Source of the DNA: Vibrio coralliilyticus ATCC BAA-450
Lineage (GTDB): Bacteria > Pseudomonadota > Gammaproteobacteria > Enterobacterales > Vibrionaceae
Length of the DNA: 64,000 nucleotides
Direction: 5' to 3'
Assembly (NCBI RefSeq): GCF_000176135.1
Contig: NZ_ACZN01000013.1
Coordinates: 248,001-312,000 of the forward strand
Under the pieces are notes generated by a model that saw nothing but the letters and a program-made list of their open reading frames with translations, ran no database searches and was not told the origin of the DNA. Made by a program: the position numbers and the translations under genes. Positions 1-9,254 of the stretch are shown piece by piece. The first letter of the stretch is position 1. The number at the start of each line of letters is the position of its first letter.

Positions 1-1971
1 ATCAGCGCGTTCTCTTTTGTTGAATTCTCATTCAGCCATATCCAATCTGATAACCAAAACCATCAGATGTCTCTGTACTCCGCAGGTACGACTTACAATG
101 AAGGCGTAATTGAATACGACCTGTACTACAACACCAACGACTTCGAAGGTTTCTACTACCTTACTTCGACGTTTTCTCCAGATTCTTACGATGGTCAGCG
201 TGACAGCTTCCTAGGTCTTTACCGCGACGAAGCTAACCCAATCGCCGTGGAAAAAGGCCAATGCTCCAACACGGCTCAGACTTGTTATAACCACTGTGGC
301 TCTCTGCACAAGCAATTCTCCATCCAACCGGGTGAAGAAGTTCGCTTTGCCTACATTCTAGGTATCGGCAAAGGCAATGGTGAGCGCCTACGTGCTAAAT
401 ACCAAGACCTAGCAGAAGTCGATAACGCCTTCGCTGGTATCAAAGCCCACTGGGATGAGCGTTGTGGCAAGTTCCAAGTGAAATCGCCAAATGAAGGTCT
501 GGATACCATGATTAATGCATGGACACTATACCAAGCTGAAACCTGTGTCGTGTGGTCTCGTTTTGCATCCTTTATCGAAGTGGGGGGGCGTACGGGCCTT
601 GGTTACCGCGATACCGCACAGGACGCGATTTCAGTCCCTCATGCCAACCCAGCAATGACACGCAAGCGTATCGTTGATCTACTGCGCGGACAGGTGAAAG
701 CGGGTTATGGTCTGCACCTATTCGATCCAGACTGGTTCGATCCGGAGAAAGCAGACGTGAAACCGTCTAAGTCACCAACGGTTGTTCCTACCCCTTCCGA
801 CGAAGACAAAATCCACGGCATTGAAGACACGTGTTCTGATGACCACCTATGGTTAGTGCCAACCATCTGTAAATACGTGATGGAAACCGGTGAACACAGC
901 TTCTTTGATGAAATGATCCCTTACGCAGATGGTGGCGATGCCAGCGTGTATGACCACATGAAAGCAGCCTTAGACTTCTCTGCTGAGTACGTGGGTCAAA
1001 CCGGCATCTGTAAAGGCTTACGCGCAGACTGGAACGACTGTTTAAACCTAGGCGGTGGCGAATCTTCAATGGTGTCGTTCCTCCATTTCTGGGCTTTACA
1101 AGAGTTCATCGACCTAGCCAAGTACCTAGGTAAAGACGCTGATGTTGAGAAATACTCCGAGATGGCAGCAAATGTCCGCGAAGCGTGTGAAGCACACCTT
1201 TGGGATGATGAAGGCGGTTGGTATATCCGAGGTCTCACCAAGAGCGGTGACAAAATCGGTACAGCACAACAAGCCGAAGGTCGTGTGCACCTAGAGTCAA
1301 ACACCTTAGCCGTACTCTCTGGCGCGGTATCTCAAGAACGCGGCGAGAAAGCAATGGATGCCGTAGATGAGAACCTATTCTCTGAATACGGCTTACACCT
1401 CAACTCACCGTCTTTCGCCACACCTAACGATGACATCGGCTTCGTAACTCGAGTTTATCAAGGCGTGAAAGAAAACGGCGCTATCTTCTCACATCCAAAC
1501 CCATGGGCTTGGGTTGCAGAAGCAAAATTGGGGCGTGGTGACCGTGCAATGAAATTCTACGATGCACTCAACCCATACAACCAAAACGACATCATCGAAA
1601 AACGGATTGCAGAACCTTACTCTTACGTGCAGTTCATTATGGGTCGTGACCACCAAGATCACGGGCGTGCGAATCACCCATGGCTAACTGGCACATCGGG
1701 TTGGGCTTACTTCGCAGTAACCAACTTTATTCTTGGCGTACGTACAGGTTTTGACGGACTGACGATTGATCCTTGTATCCCAACCAACTGGCCGGGTTTC
1801 GAAGTGACCCGTCAGTGGCTAGAGGCGACGTACAACATCAAAGTGGAGAATCCAGATTCAGTGAGCAAAGGGGTCAAATCGATCCTAGTCAATGGAGAAA
1901 AAGTGTCTGGCGCCACGATACCCGTACAGCCAAAAGGTAGCGTAAACGACGTCGTCGTTGTGCTTGGTTAA
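1..1971 (+). CDS. chbP: N,N'-diacetylchitobiose phosphorylase (GH94), 5'-truncated by window edge
   Basis: The reading frame is open from base 1, so the gene begins left of the window; 656 codons are visible, and the family is about 800 residues, leaving roughly 145 missing. GH94 enzymes cleave chitobiose with phosphate to give GlcNAc-1-phosphate and GlcNAc in the cytoplasm. The (alpha/alpha)6 catalytic core is present: the RADWNDCLNLGGG segment (about 1024-1062) carries the aspartate expected to be the general acid, and the phosphate-site and substrate motifs GRTGLGYRDTAQD (583-621) and HPWLTGTSGW (1675-1704) are intact. The first in-frame ATG in the window (67) is internal. The next gene, a phosphohexomutase, would handle the GlcNAc-1-P product, which supports chitobiose over cellobiose as substrate. 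In V. cholerae the equivalent gene lies at the end of the (GlcNAc)2 operon. Confidence 0.93.
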   Translation: MSAFSFVEFSFSHIQSDNQNHQMSLYSAGTTYNEGVIEYDLYYNTNDFEGFYYLTSTFSPDSYDGQRDSFLGLYRDEANPIAVEKGQCSNTAQTCYNHCGSLHKQFSIQPGEEVRFAYILGIGKGNGERLRAKYQDLAEVDNAFAGIKAHWDERCGKFQVKSPNEGLDTMINAWTLYQAETCVVWSRFASFIEVGGRTGLGYRDTAQDAISVPHANPAMTRKRIVDLLRGQVKAGYGLHLFDPDWFDPEKADVKPSKSPTVVPTPSDEDKIHGIEDTCSDDHLWLVPTICKYVMETGEHSFFDEMIPYADGGDASVYDHMKAALDFSAEYVGQTGICKGLRADWNDCLNLGGGESSMVSFLHFWALQEFIDLAKYLGKDADVEKYSEMAANVREACEAHLWDDEGGWYIRGLTKSGDKIGTAQQAEGRVHLESNTLAVLSGAVSQERGEKAMDAVDENLFSEYGLHLNSPSFATPNDDIGFVTRVYQGVKENGAIFSHPNPWAWVAEAKLGRGDRAMKFYDALNPYNQNDIIEKRIAEPYSYVQFIMGRDHQDHGRANHPWLTGTSGWAYFAVTNFILGVRTGFDGLTIDPCIPTNWPGFEVTRQWLEATYNIKVENPDSVSKGVKSILVNGEKVSGATIPVQPKGSVNDVVVVLG

Positions 1972-1980
1972 CTACCCAAT

Positions 1981-2003
1981 GAGCCTCTCACAGAGGCTCT
2001 TTT
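1981..2003 (+). terminator. Hairpin with short T-run between chbP and phosphomutase gene
   Basis: Perfect 8-bp stem GAGCCTCT (1981-1988) / AGAGGCTC (1992-1999) with a 3-base loop, followed by TTTT. It lies in a 53-base gap between two genes expected to be cotranscribed, so it may act as a partial terminator or RNA-stabilising hairpin that lowers expression of the downstream gene. Confidence 0.6.
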
Positions 2004-2024
2004 GTTGAATAAAGGATTAAAGCA

Positions 2025-3437
2025 ATGATTAAGTTTGGTACTGGCGGCTGGCGCGCATTTATCGGTGAAGAGTTTACCAAAGACAATGTTCGCTTGGTTG
2101 CTCAAGCGCTGGCAAACATCATCAACAATGAGAAAGTCGCCGACAAAGGATTCATTATTGGTTACGACCGTCGTTTTTTATCCGACAAAGCGGGTCGCTG
2201 GTTCGCCGAGGTGCTTGCCGCTAACAATATACCCGTCAGTTTCATCGACAAATTTGTACCGACTCCAATTGTGATGTTTAAAGCCAAAGCAATGGGCTGT
2301 GCCTACTCGGCATGCATTACTGCGTCCCACAACCCAGCAGATTACAACGGCATTAAAGTCTTTATTGAAGGGGGCCGTGATGCGGATGAGATAATCACTG
2401 AAAAGATCGAAGCTCAAATTGCAGCTTTAACTGGCGATAAAGTGCAAAGCGTAGAGTTTGATCAGGCGGTTGAAGATAAACTGATTACGATCATTAACCC
2501 AATGAACGAATTCGTCGACTCGATCATCGACTTTATCGACATAGAAGCGATCAAAAAAGCCAATTTACGTGTATTGATTGATCCTATGTTTGGGGTGGCT
2601 AAAAACGCGCTGCAAACAGTATTAATCAATGGCCGCTGTGACGTTGATGTGATTAACGATGGCAAAAATCCTGACTTTGGTGGCTTGATGCCGTCTCCCA
2701 GCGCTGCCACTTTATATCGTCTAAAACATCTTGTTGCAGAGCAAGGTTACGATATTGGTATTGGTACTGATGGTGACGCTGATCGTCTCGGTATCATCGA
2801 CGAAAAAGGCCACTTTATTCACCCTAATGAAGTGCTGATCCTGCTTTACTACTATTTGCTTGAGTACAAAGGCTGGTCTGGCTCCGTAGTTCGTAACATT
2901 GCGACCACTCATATCCTCGACAAAATAGCAGCAGACCACGGTGAGAAGAGCTTTGAAGTACCCGTCGGTTTTAAGCACATCAGCTCGCAAATGGAAGCCG
3001 ATGATTCGTTGATCGGTGGTGAAAGCTCGGGCGGTTTGACCATTCGCGGCCATATCAAAGGTAAAGATGGCGTGTTTGCCTCCAGTCTGCTGGTTGAGAT
3101 GATTTCAGTGACAGGCAAAAAGCTTTCTGAGCTGCTTGATGAAATCTATACCAAATACGGCTACGCCTATACGGCTGAAGGAGACTGTAGCTTTAAAGCC
3201 GGACAAAAGCAGGCACTGCATCACAAGATATATGTCGAGAAGCAACTACCACAGTTTGAGTTTGAAATTGAACGCGTGAGCTACGAAGATGGCGCTAAAG
3301 TCTATTTCAAAAATGGCGGTTGGGTAATTGCCCGCTTCTCTGGTACCGAGCCTCTTCTGCGTATCTTTGCCGAGATGGCTGACAAGGAGACCGCAGAAGG
3401 CATCGTTGAGCAGTTCAAATCATTCTTACAACTGTAA
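2025..3437 (+). CDS. Alpha-D-phosphohexomutase, probable GlcNAc-1-phosphate mutase of chitobiose catabolism
   Basis: 470 residues with all four phosphohexomutase signatures: the phosphoserine loop TASHNP (Ser101), the Mg-binding loop DGDADR (residues 249-254), the sugar-specificity loop GGESSGG (about residue 330), and the phosphate-binding loop RFSGTEPLLR near the C-terminus. Family members interconvert hexose 1- and 6-phosphates. Placement directly after chbP suggests conversion of GlcNAc-1-P to GlcNAc-6-P, which can enter the NagA/NagB route; this was the role proposed for the equivalent Vibrio gene. The sequence alone cannot separate GlcNAc from glucose or mannose specificity. The start ATG at 2025 follows AAAGGATTAAAGCA, a good ribosome-binding site. 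Confidence 0.85.
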   Translation: MIKFGTGGWRAFIGEEFTKDNVRLVAQALANIINNEKVADKGFIIGYDRRFLSDKAGRWFAEVLAANNIPVSFIDKFVPTPIVMFKAKAMGCAYSACITASHNPADYNGIKVFIEGGRDADEIITEKIEAQIAALTGDKVQSVEFDQAVEDKLITIINPMNEFVDSIIDFIDIEAIKKANLRVLIDPMFGVAKNALQTVLINGRCDVDVINDGKNPDFGGLMPSPSAATLYRLKHLVAEQGYDIGIGTDGDADRLGIIDEKGHFIHPNEVLILLYYYLLEYKGWSGSVVRNIATTHILDKIAADHGEKSFEVPVGFKHISSQMEADDSLIGGESSGGLTIRGHIKGKDGVFASSLLVEMISVTGKKLSELLDEIYTKYGYAYTAEGDCSFKAGQKQALHHKIYVEKQLPQFEFEIERVSYEDGAKVYFKNGGWVIARFSGTEPLLRIFAEMADKETAEGIVEQFKSFLQL

Positions 3438-3450
3438 CTAGCCTAGAGAT

Positions 3451-3481
3451 CAAAACACCCAGCGATTTGCTGGGTGTTTTG
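3451..3481. terminator. Bidirectional terminator between phosphomutase and fbpC
   Basis: Perfect 13-bp stem CAAAACACCCAGC (3451-3463) / GCTGGGTGTTTTG (3469-3481) with a 5-base loop and A/T flanks on both sides, between convergent genes. Confidence 0.9.
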
Positions 3482-3485
3482 TTAT

Positions 3486-4517
3486 TTAAAAAGCCAATAC
3501 GCCTTGCGTTTCAACTTTGACCGAGACAGGTTGACCTATCGACAGTGGCTCCGCTGAGCTGGCCAACAATCGGCTACCACTGGCATCAATCACATAACGG
3601 CAATGGTCACCCATAAACTGTTGCTCCAAGACCGTCACACTGCTCTCCTCAGTCGCACTGATCTGAACATGCTGTGGACGCAGCAACAGCTCACATTCCG
3701 CTTGTAGCTGAATTTCTTGCTGAGCTTGTGCTTCAACCAAACCTAGCTCAGTTTCAAACTCAGACTCAGACACACGCTTCGCGATCAGGTAGCTGCCACC
3801 ACCTAAAAAATCTGCGACAAACTTGCTCGAAGGCTGATAGTAAAGCTCACTCGCCGTACCGTATTGTTCAATCACACCGTGGTTCATCACCGCCATCTTA
3901 TCAGCAAAGGCAAACGCCTCTTCCCGACTGTGAGTGACAAAGATCGCCGTGACGCCATGCTTCTTGAAGATCTTACGGATTTCCGCAATCAACTCGTGAC
4001 GAACCTGAGTATCAATGTTAGAAAAGGGTTCGTCTAACAGCAGTAAGTCTGGCTTGTACGCCAATGAGCGAGCAATAGCAACACGCTGCTGCTGCCCACC
4101 GGACAACTGATGCGGATAACGCTCTCCAAAACCTGTCAGATGAACCAGATCAAGCATTTCCGCGACTTTGGCTTTTCTGTCACCGTTAGCCAGCGTCTTG
4201 AGACCAAACGCCACATTTTCCTCAACGGTTAAGTGTGGAAAGAGCGCGTAATCCTGAAAGATCATGCCTATATTGCGCTGCTCAGGCGGCAGCCAGTGTT
4301 TACCGTCGTCAATCGTCATACAATTCAAACTCATTGAGCCTGAACTGAGCGGTAATAAGCCCGCAATCGCTTTAAGTAAAGTGGTCTTCCCGCAACCACT
4401 CGCGCCCAGTAAGCAAACAATCTCACCGTGTTCCACCTCTAGCGACAGAGATTCCAGCACCGTTGTCTGTTCGTCGTACTTACAGGTTAAGTTATTGATT
4501 GATAATGCACAGCTCAT
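3486..4517 (-). CDS. fbpC: Ferric iron ABC transporter, ATP-binding protein
   Basis: 343 residues. The ATPase domain has Walker A GASGCGKTT (residues 38-46), a signature LSGGQQQR, Walker B LLLLDEPFSNID and the switch histidine (VTHSREE). The C-terminal third (about residues 235-343) is a TOBE-type regulatory domain, including LLLRPQHVQI, typical of the FbpC/PotA/CysA group. It powers Fe3+ import across the inner membrane through FbpB. Its ATG overlaps the fbpB stop by one base (TGATG), implying translational coupling. Order on the minus strand is fbpA-fbpB-fbpC, as in the Fur-regulated fbpABC locus of V. cholerae. A thiamine or putrescine transporter ATPase is the main alternative; the FbpA partner argues for iron. 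Confidence 0.92.
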   Translation of the reverse strand: MSCALSINNLTCKYDEQTTVLESLSLEVEHGEIVCLLGASGCGKTTLLKAIAGLLPLSSGSMSLNCMTIDDGKHWLPPEQRNIGMIFQDYALFPHLTVEENVAFGLKTLANGDRKAKVAEMLDLVHLTGFGERYPHQLSGGQQQRVAIARSLAYKPDLLLLDEPFSNIDTQVRHELIAEIRKIFKKHGVTAIFVTHSREEAFAFADKMAVMNHGVIEQYGTASELYYQPSSKFVADFLGGGSYLIAKRVSESEFETELGLVEAQAQQEIQLQAECELLLRPQHVQISATEESSVTVLEQQFMGDHCRYVIDASGSRLLASSAEPLSIGQPVSVKVETQGVLAF

Positions 4518-6142
4518 CAGTGTGTATGCTCCAGTGAACGGTTAACCATAACTAAGGGAATCAATCCGACTAATACCAGCAGCACCGCAGGTAGGGCTGC
4601 CAATTCGAGTTGTTCGTCAGAGGCAAAGTTGTAGACATAGGTTGCCAATGTTTCAAAGTTGAACGGCCTAAGCAGCAGCGCAGCATTCAGCTCTTTCATT
4701 GATTCAATAAAAACCAACAAACCGGCAATCAAGGCACCACGGCGAATCAGCGGGAAATGTACTCGCCACAACATCTGATTGGAATTGCACCCCATAGTGC
4801 GAGAAGCCATATCCAGAGAGGGCGAAACCTTATTTAAGCTGCTTTCAATACTGCCGATTGCGACTGCAGAGAATCGGACGACCAAGGCAAAAATAAGTGC
4901 AAACATTGAGCCAGAAAAAATTAACCCCGGCCTACCCCATTGCATAAATTTAGCAATGTCATTAACCAAGTGGTCCATAAACAAAACAGGGACCATTACC
5001 CCGATCGCCAGAACAGTACCTGGTACCGCGTACCCCATCGAAGACAAGCGCATAAACGCCAGCCCCTGACGGTTAGCTGCTAAGCGATTATAAAAATTCA
5101 CAATGACCGCGACAATCACACCAATGACGGCCGCCGATAGCGAAACGTAGAGGCTATTCAGCGCATACTCTCTGAATTCCGGTGTCCAGCTCTGTGCAAA
5201 ATACTTATAAGCGTAGATCACCAGTTGCATCAACGGGAACAAGAATGCAATCGCGACCAGTCCCCAGCACCAGGTCAGCGCCAGCCACTTCTTCCAGCCA
5301 GTTAACTCGTAGCGAAAATCTTCTCGGCTACTGAACTGATTCTGGAATAGTTTTTGTTTGCGGCGGCTATAACGCTCTGCGCTAAGCAGGAGAATCACAA
5401 ACACCAACATAATGGCGGAAATCTTAGCGGCCGCAGTCAAGCTTGAGTAACCTAGCCAGGTATCGTAAACCGCAGTAGTCAGCGTGTTGACGGCAAAATA
5501 GCTCACCGTACCAAAGTCACCAATGGTTTCCATTGCGACTAGCGAGAGGCCAACGGCGATTGAAGGGCGAACGAGTGGAAGCGAGATACGACGGAAACTT
5601 TCCCAAGGAGAACATTTCAGCAAGCGCGCTGATTGCAGCAAAGAGACATTTTGCTCCATAAATGCAGCACGACACAGTAGATAAACGTAAGGGTAAAGCA
5701 CCAATGCCAGCACGATGATAGCGCCAGTCAAAGTTCTGATATCAGGGAACCAATAATCTCCGGGACCCCAACCTGTTAAATCACGCAGCAAGATTTGTAC
5801 TGGTCCGGCAAAGTCGAGCCAATCAGTAAAGATGTAACCAACGATGTAGCCCGGCATGGCCAGCGGCAACACTAAGGCCCATTGTAAAATCCGCTCGCTG
5901 GGTATCCGGCACATGGCCATAATCCAAGCAGAAGGAATACCAAAAACTAGGGACAGAGCCATTGTACCTGCGGCCAAGACTACCGTGTTAAAGGTATAGG
6001 TTGGCATTACCGTCGACATCAGATGCGAGAACAGGTCATCCGTCTCGCCGATAGAGGTAAGGAATATCGCTAAGATCGGCAAAACCAGTAGCAGGGCTAA
6101 CGTCCCACTACTGGTTTTCCATAAATAATTATTTTCTTTCAT
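4517..6142 (-). CDS. fbpB: Ferric iron ABC transporter, permease (fused double-domain)
   Basis: 541 residues, strongly hydrophobic, about 12 predicted membrane segments arranged as two homologous BPD-type permease halves (roughly residues 55-260 and 325-530). Each half carries an EAA-like cytoplasmic loop that docks the ATPase: LKCSPWESFRRISLPLVRPS and TMGCNSNQMLWRVHFPLIRR. This fused architecture is usual for FbpB/SfuB proteins. It forms the Fe3+ channel with FbpC and receives iron from periplasmic FbpA. It is 160 bases from fbpA, with two stem-loops in the gap, and overlaps fbpC by one base. Confidence 0.92.
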   Translation of the reverse strand: MKENNYLWKTSSGTLALLLVLPILAIFLTSIGETDDLFSHLMSTVMPTYTFNTVVLAAGTMALSLVFGIPSAWIMAMCRIPSERILQWALVLPLAMPGYIVGYIFTDWLDFAGPVQILLRDLTGWGPGDYWFPDIRTLTGAIIVLALVLYPYVYLLCRAAFMEQNVSLLQSARLLKCSPWESFRRISLPLVRPSIAVGLSLVAMETIGDFGTVSYFAVNTLTTAVYDTWLGYSSLTAAAKISAIMLVFVILLLSAERYSRRKQKLFQNQFSSREDFRYELTGWKKWLALTWCWGLVAIAFLFPLMQLVIYAYKYFAQSWTPEFREYALNSLYVSLSAAVIGVIVAVIVNFYNRLAANRQGLAFMRLSSMGYAVPGTVLAIGVMVPVLFMDHLVNDIAKFMQWGRPGLIFSGSMFALIFALVVRFSAVAIGSIESSLNKVSPSLDMASRTMGCNSNQMLWRVHFPLIRRGALIAGLLVFIESMKELNAALLLRPFNFETLATYVYNFASDEQLELAALPAVLLVLVGLIPLVMVNRSLEHTH

Positions 6143-6212
6143 CGCCTAACAATCACAGGTATACATCAATCAAATGCACTTGCTAATACATCTCATATAC
6201 CTTTAACACGCT

Positions 6213-6278
6213 TAAGGGTCTGTTATACCCTTATAAACAAACAACCTCAAGTTACCCTTGTAAAAGAGCGACTTGAGG
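6213..6278 (-). terminator. Two tandem stem-loops between fbpA and fbpB
   Basis: Stem 1: CCTCAAGT (6245-6252) pairs with ACTTGAGG (6271-6278); on the minus strand it is followed by TTGTTTGTTT. Stem 2: TAAGGGT (6213-6219) pairs with ACCCTTA (6227-6233). They follow the fbpA stop codon and precede fbpB, a usual arrangement for stabilising the abundant binding-protein mRNA while limiting readthrough into permease and ATPase genes. Confidence 0.65.
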
Positions 6279-6302
6279 CTGTGTATATAAAGCGTCGAAC
6301 GA

Positions 6303-7316
6303 TTACAGGTCGAACTTCACTTCATCAAGAAGCTTGATTGCTGCTGCATGGTGATCAGCAATTTCATCTAGAGAAATAGTATCAGCTTTGAAGTCGCCCC
6401 AAGACGCTACTAGATCAGAACGCTTAACGCCTTCTTTCACTGGGTACTCGTAGTTCACTTCAGCGTACATGCTTTGAGCTTTATCACCCGCTAGGAATTC
6501 CATCAGCTTAAGTGCGTTCTCTTTGTTCGGAGAGTACTTAGCCATTGCCATACCAGAGATGTTTACGTGAGTACCAGTTGTGTTCTGGTTAGGGAAGTTA
6601 ATGTAAACAGCATCAGCCCACGCTTTCTGCTCTTTATCGTTAACCATCTTACCTAGGTAGTAGCTGTTACCCAGAGAAACGTCACATAGACCTTCTTTGA
6701 TCGCTTTAACCTGTGCTCGGTCGTTACCTTGAGGTTTACGCGCTAGGTTAGCTTTAACACCTTCTAGCCACTCTTTAGTTTCCGCTTCACCTTTATGAGC
6801 AATCATAGAAGAGACTAGAGAAACGTTGTAAGGGTGCTTACCACTACGAGTACAGATTTTGCCTTTGAACTCAGGCTTAGCTAGATCAGCATACGTGAAA
6901 TCATCACCTAGCTTACCAACACGGTCACGTGAAGAGTAAACGCTACGAGTACGAGTTGTTAGAGCAAACCACTCATTGTCAGCATCTTGGTACTGAGCTG
7001 GAATGTTCTCTTCAAGAACAGCGCTTTCTACAGACTGAACCAAACCTTGCTTAGTTAGCTCAGACAAGCGGCTGATGTCTACGGTAAGAATCACGTCAGC
7101 TGGGCTGTACTCACCTTCTTGAGCTAGTTTCTCTGCTAGGCCTTTCTTTGCGAACTTAACGTTTACTTTGATGCCTGTTTCTTTAGTGAACTCGTTGAAC
7201 ATAGGTTCAACTAGGAAAGGTTGACGGTAAGAGTAGACGTTCACTTCTTCAGCAGCCATCGCAGTCGGTGCTAATGTTGCACATGCTAAAGCAGAAAGAG
7301 TCAGCAGTTTTTTCAT
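6303..7316 (-). CDS. fbpA: Ferric iron ABC transporter, periplasmic binding protein
   Basis: 337 residues with a clear Sec signal peptide (MKKLLTLSALACATLAPTAMA, cleavage before AEEVNVYS). The mature protein is a type-II periplasmic binding fold of the FbpA/FutA/IdiA family: it opens with VNVYSYRQ, and the tandem-tyrosine iron ligands are in GNSYYLGKM. It captures Fe3+ in the periplasm and delivers it to FbpB. Upstream lies a Fur-box-like sequence, so iron repression is likely. It heads the fbpABC transcription unit. The start ATG is preceded by AAAGGACTGAACCA, a good ribosome-binding site. Confidence 0.93.
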   Translation of the reverse strand: MKKLLTLSALACATLAPTAMAAEEVNVYSYRQPFLVEPMFNEFTKETGIKVNVKFAKKGLAEKLAQEGEYSPADVILTVDISRLSELTKQGLVQSVESAVLEENIPAQYQDADNEWFALTTRTRSVYSSRDRVGKLGDDFTYADLAKPEFKGKICTRSGKHPYNVSLVSSMIAHKGEAETKEWLEGVKANLARKPQGNDRAQVKAIKEGLCDVSLGNSYYLGKMVNDKEQKAWADAVYINFPNQNTTGTHVNISGMAMAKYSPNKENALKLMEFLAGDKAQSMYAEVNYEYPVKEGVKRSDLVASWGDFKADTISLDEIADHHAAAIKLLDEVKFDL

Positions 7317-7335
7317 TGGTTCAGTCCTTTAACTT

Positions 7336-7354
7336 CGTAATGATAACGTTTATC
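7336..7354 (-). promoter_or_regulatory. Fur-box-like sequence upstream of fbpA
   Basis: The minus strand reads GATAAACGTTATCATTACG. I count 13 of 19 matches to the consensus GATAATGATAATCATTATC. It sits about 20-40 bases upstream of the fbpA start codon. A second AT-rich partial dyad (ATTATATTCATGATAAT) follows immediately at about 7363-7379, suggesting overlapping Fur sites. The role is inferred from sequence and the iron-transport context. Confidence 0.6.
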
Positions 7355-7404
7355 AGTTGCGTTATTATATTCATGATAATTTAGAAAACAATGACACAAA
7401 ACAA

Positions 7405-7432
7405 AAAAACCTGCCCAGTAGAGCAGGTTTTT
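7405..7432. terminator. Terminator downstream of amtB
   Basis: Stem AAAAACCTGC (7405-7414) / GCAGGTTTTT (7423-7432), loop of 8, with a T-run on the minus strand directly after the amtB stop region. It separates the glnK-amtB unit from fbpABC. Confidence 0.88.
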
Positions 7433-7470
7433 GAGTATTTTATTTGTAACAGTTTATGTCTTGCTCTGAC

Positions 7471-8700
7471 TTACTTCACAGTCACAAATTCAGGATATGC
7501 ACCAACACCACAATCGTGCATGTCCATGCCTTCCAATTCTTCATCTTCAGACACTCGGATACCAATAGTTGCTTTCAGAATAGCCCATACAGCAAGACTT
7601 GCACCGAATACCCAAGCAAATATAACCGCCGCCCCCAATAGCTGAGCACCAAACGTTGCATCACCATTACTCAGTGGCACAACCATCAAGCCGAAGAAAC
7701 CACACACACCGTGTACCGAAATCGCACCCACTGGATCGTCAATCTTAAGCTTATCAAGAGCAATGATGCTGAACACAACTAGCGCACCTGATACTGCACC
7801 AATAGCTACTGCATAGATAGGAGATGGAGACAATGGGTCCGCAGTAATTGCAACCAGACCAGCCAGTGCACCGTTGAGGATCATCGTCAGGTCTGCTTTA
7901 CCCCACGTAGTTTTACACACAAGAAGTGCTGCAATTGCGCCAGCCGCTGCTGCTGCATTTGTGTTGAGGAAGATTTGACCTACTGCCGTTGCATTCTCAA
8001 AGTCAGAAACCATCAACTGAGAGCCACCGTTGAAACCAAACCAACCGAACCAAAGGATAAAGGTACCCAGTGTTGCAAGAGGCATGTTCGAACCCGGAAT
8101 TGGGTAAATCTCACCATTTTTACCGTATTTTCCTTTACGAGCACCTAGTAGTAATACGCCTGCTAATGCAGCGGCTGCACCCGCCATATGTACAATGCCT
8201 GAGCCTGCAAAGTCACTGAAGCCCGCTTCTGACAGGAAGCCTCCACCCCAAGTCCAGTAACCTTCCATTGGGTAGATAAATGCCGTAAGTACCATTGAGA
8301 AAATAAGGAATGACCACAGTTTCATCCGCTCTGCGACTGCACCAGACACAACAGACATAGCAGTTGCAACAAACACCACCTGGAAGAAGAAGTCAGATTC
8401 TAATGAATGGTCTGCACCTTCCCCTTGTGTTCCAATCAGTGCACCAAATGAAGGTAGCCAGCCGCCTTCGCCATTGTCGACATACATGATGTTGTAACCA
8501 ACCACCAAGTACATGGTACATGCGATCGCGTATAGACAAACGTTTTTGGTTAAGATCTCAGTGGTGTTCTTTGAACGAACTAAGCCCGCTTCAAGCATGG
8601 CAAAACCGGCTGCCATCCACATTACTAACGCACCTGAAATGAGGAAGAAAAAAGTGTCCAGTGCGTAACGTAATTCCGTTACTGTAGTTGTTAATTCCAT
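7471..8700 (-). CDS. amtB: Ammonium transporter
   Basis: 409 residues with about 11-12 membrane segments, the Amt/Mep/Rh family length. Family signatures include the N-terminal WMAAGFAMLEAGLVRSKN, the pore histidine segment DFAGSGIVHMAGAAAAL, GWFGFNGGS, and VHGVCGFFG with the second pore histidine. It conducts ammonium across the inner membrane and is blocked by unmodified GlnK. It is 26 bases downstream of glnK and cotranscribed. The start ATG follows GGAGACATTAAA. The N-terminus has no separate cleavable leader of the E. coli kind: the first hydrophobic segment begins near residue 15. Confidence 0.95.
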   Translation of the reverse strand: MELTTTVTELRYALDTFFFLISGALVMWMAAGFAMLEAGLVRSKNTTEILTKNVCLYAIACTMYLVVGYNIMYVDNGEGGWLPSFGALIGTQGEGADHSLESDFFFQVVFVATAMSVVSGAVAERMKLWSFLIFSMVLTAFIYPMEGYWTWGGGFLSEAGFSDFAGSGIVHMAGAAAALAGVLLLGARKGKYGKNGEIYPIPGSNMPLATLGTFILWFGWFGFNGGSQLMVSDFENATAVGQIFLNTNAAAAAGAIAALLVCKTTWGKADLTMILNGALAGLVAITADPLSPSPIYAVAIGAVSGALVVFSIIALDKLKIDDPVGAISVHGVCGFFGLMVVPLSNGDATFGAQLLGAAVIFAWVFGASLAVWAILKATIGIRVSEDEELEGMDMHDCGVGAYPEFVTVK

Positions 8701-8726
8701 TTTAATGTCTCCAGTCCTTTGAATTC

Positions 8727-9149
<423 letters not shown>

Positions 9150-9178
9150 TTATCAGTCGCAGGGAGCCAAAAACGCAA

Positions 9179-9205
9179 AAAGGCGCACCGTTATGGTGCG
9201 CCTTT
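9179..9205. terminator. yacL terminator hairpin that also matches an NtrC site
   Basis: Perfect 11-bp stem AAAGGCGCACC (9179-9189) / GGTGCGCCTTT (9195-9205), loop GTTAT, with TTTTTGCGTTTTT following on the minus strand, directly downstream of yacL. The core GCACC-N5-GGTGC (9184-9198) is also the consensus NtrC half-site pair and lies about 80 bases upstream of the -24/-12 element. Confidence 0.8.
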
Positions 9206-9254
9206 ATCACAATAATGAGGCAATGATTTCATTCTTCACTATATCAGTGCAGAT

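Noticed and set aside
996..1304. Minus-strand frames inside chbP
   Set aside because: Shadows of a well-conserved GH94 enzyme; no start signals or domain content.
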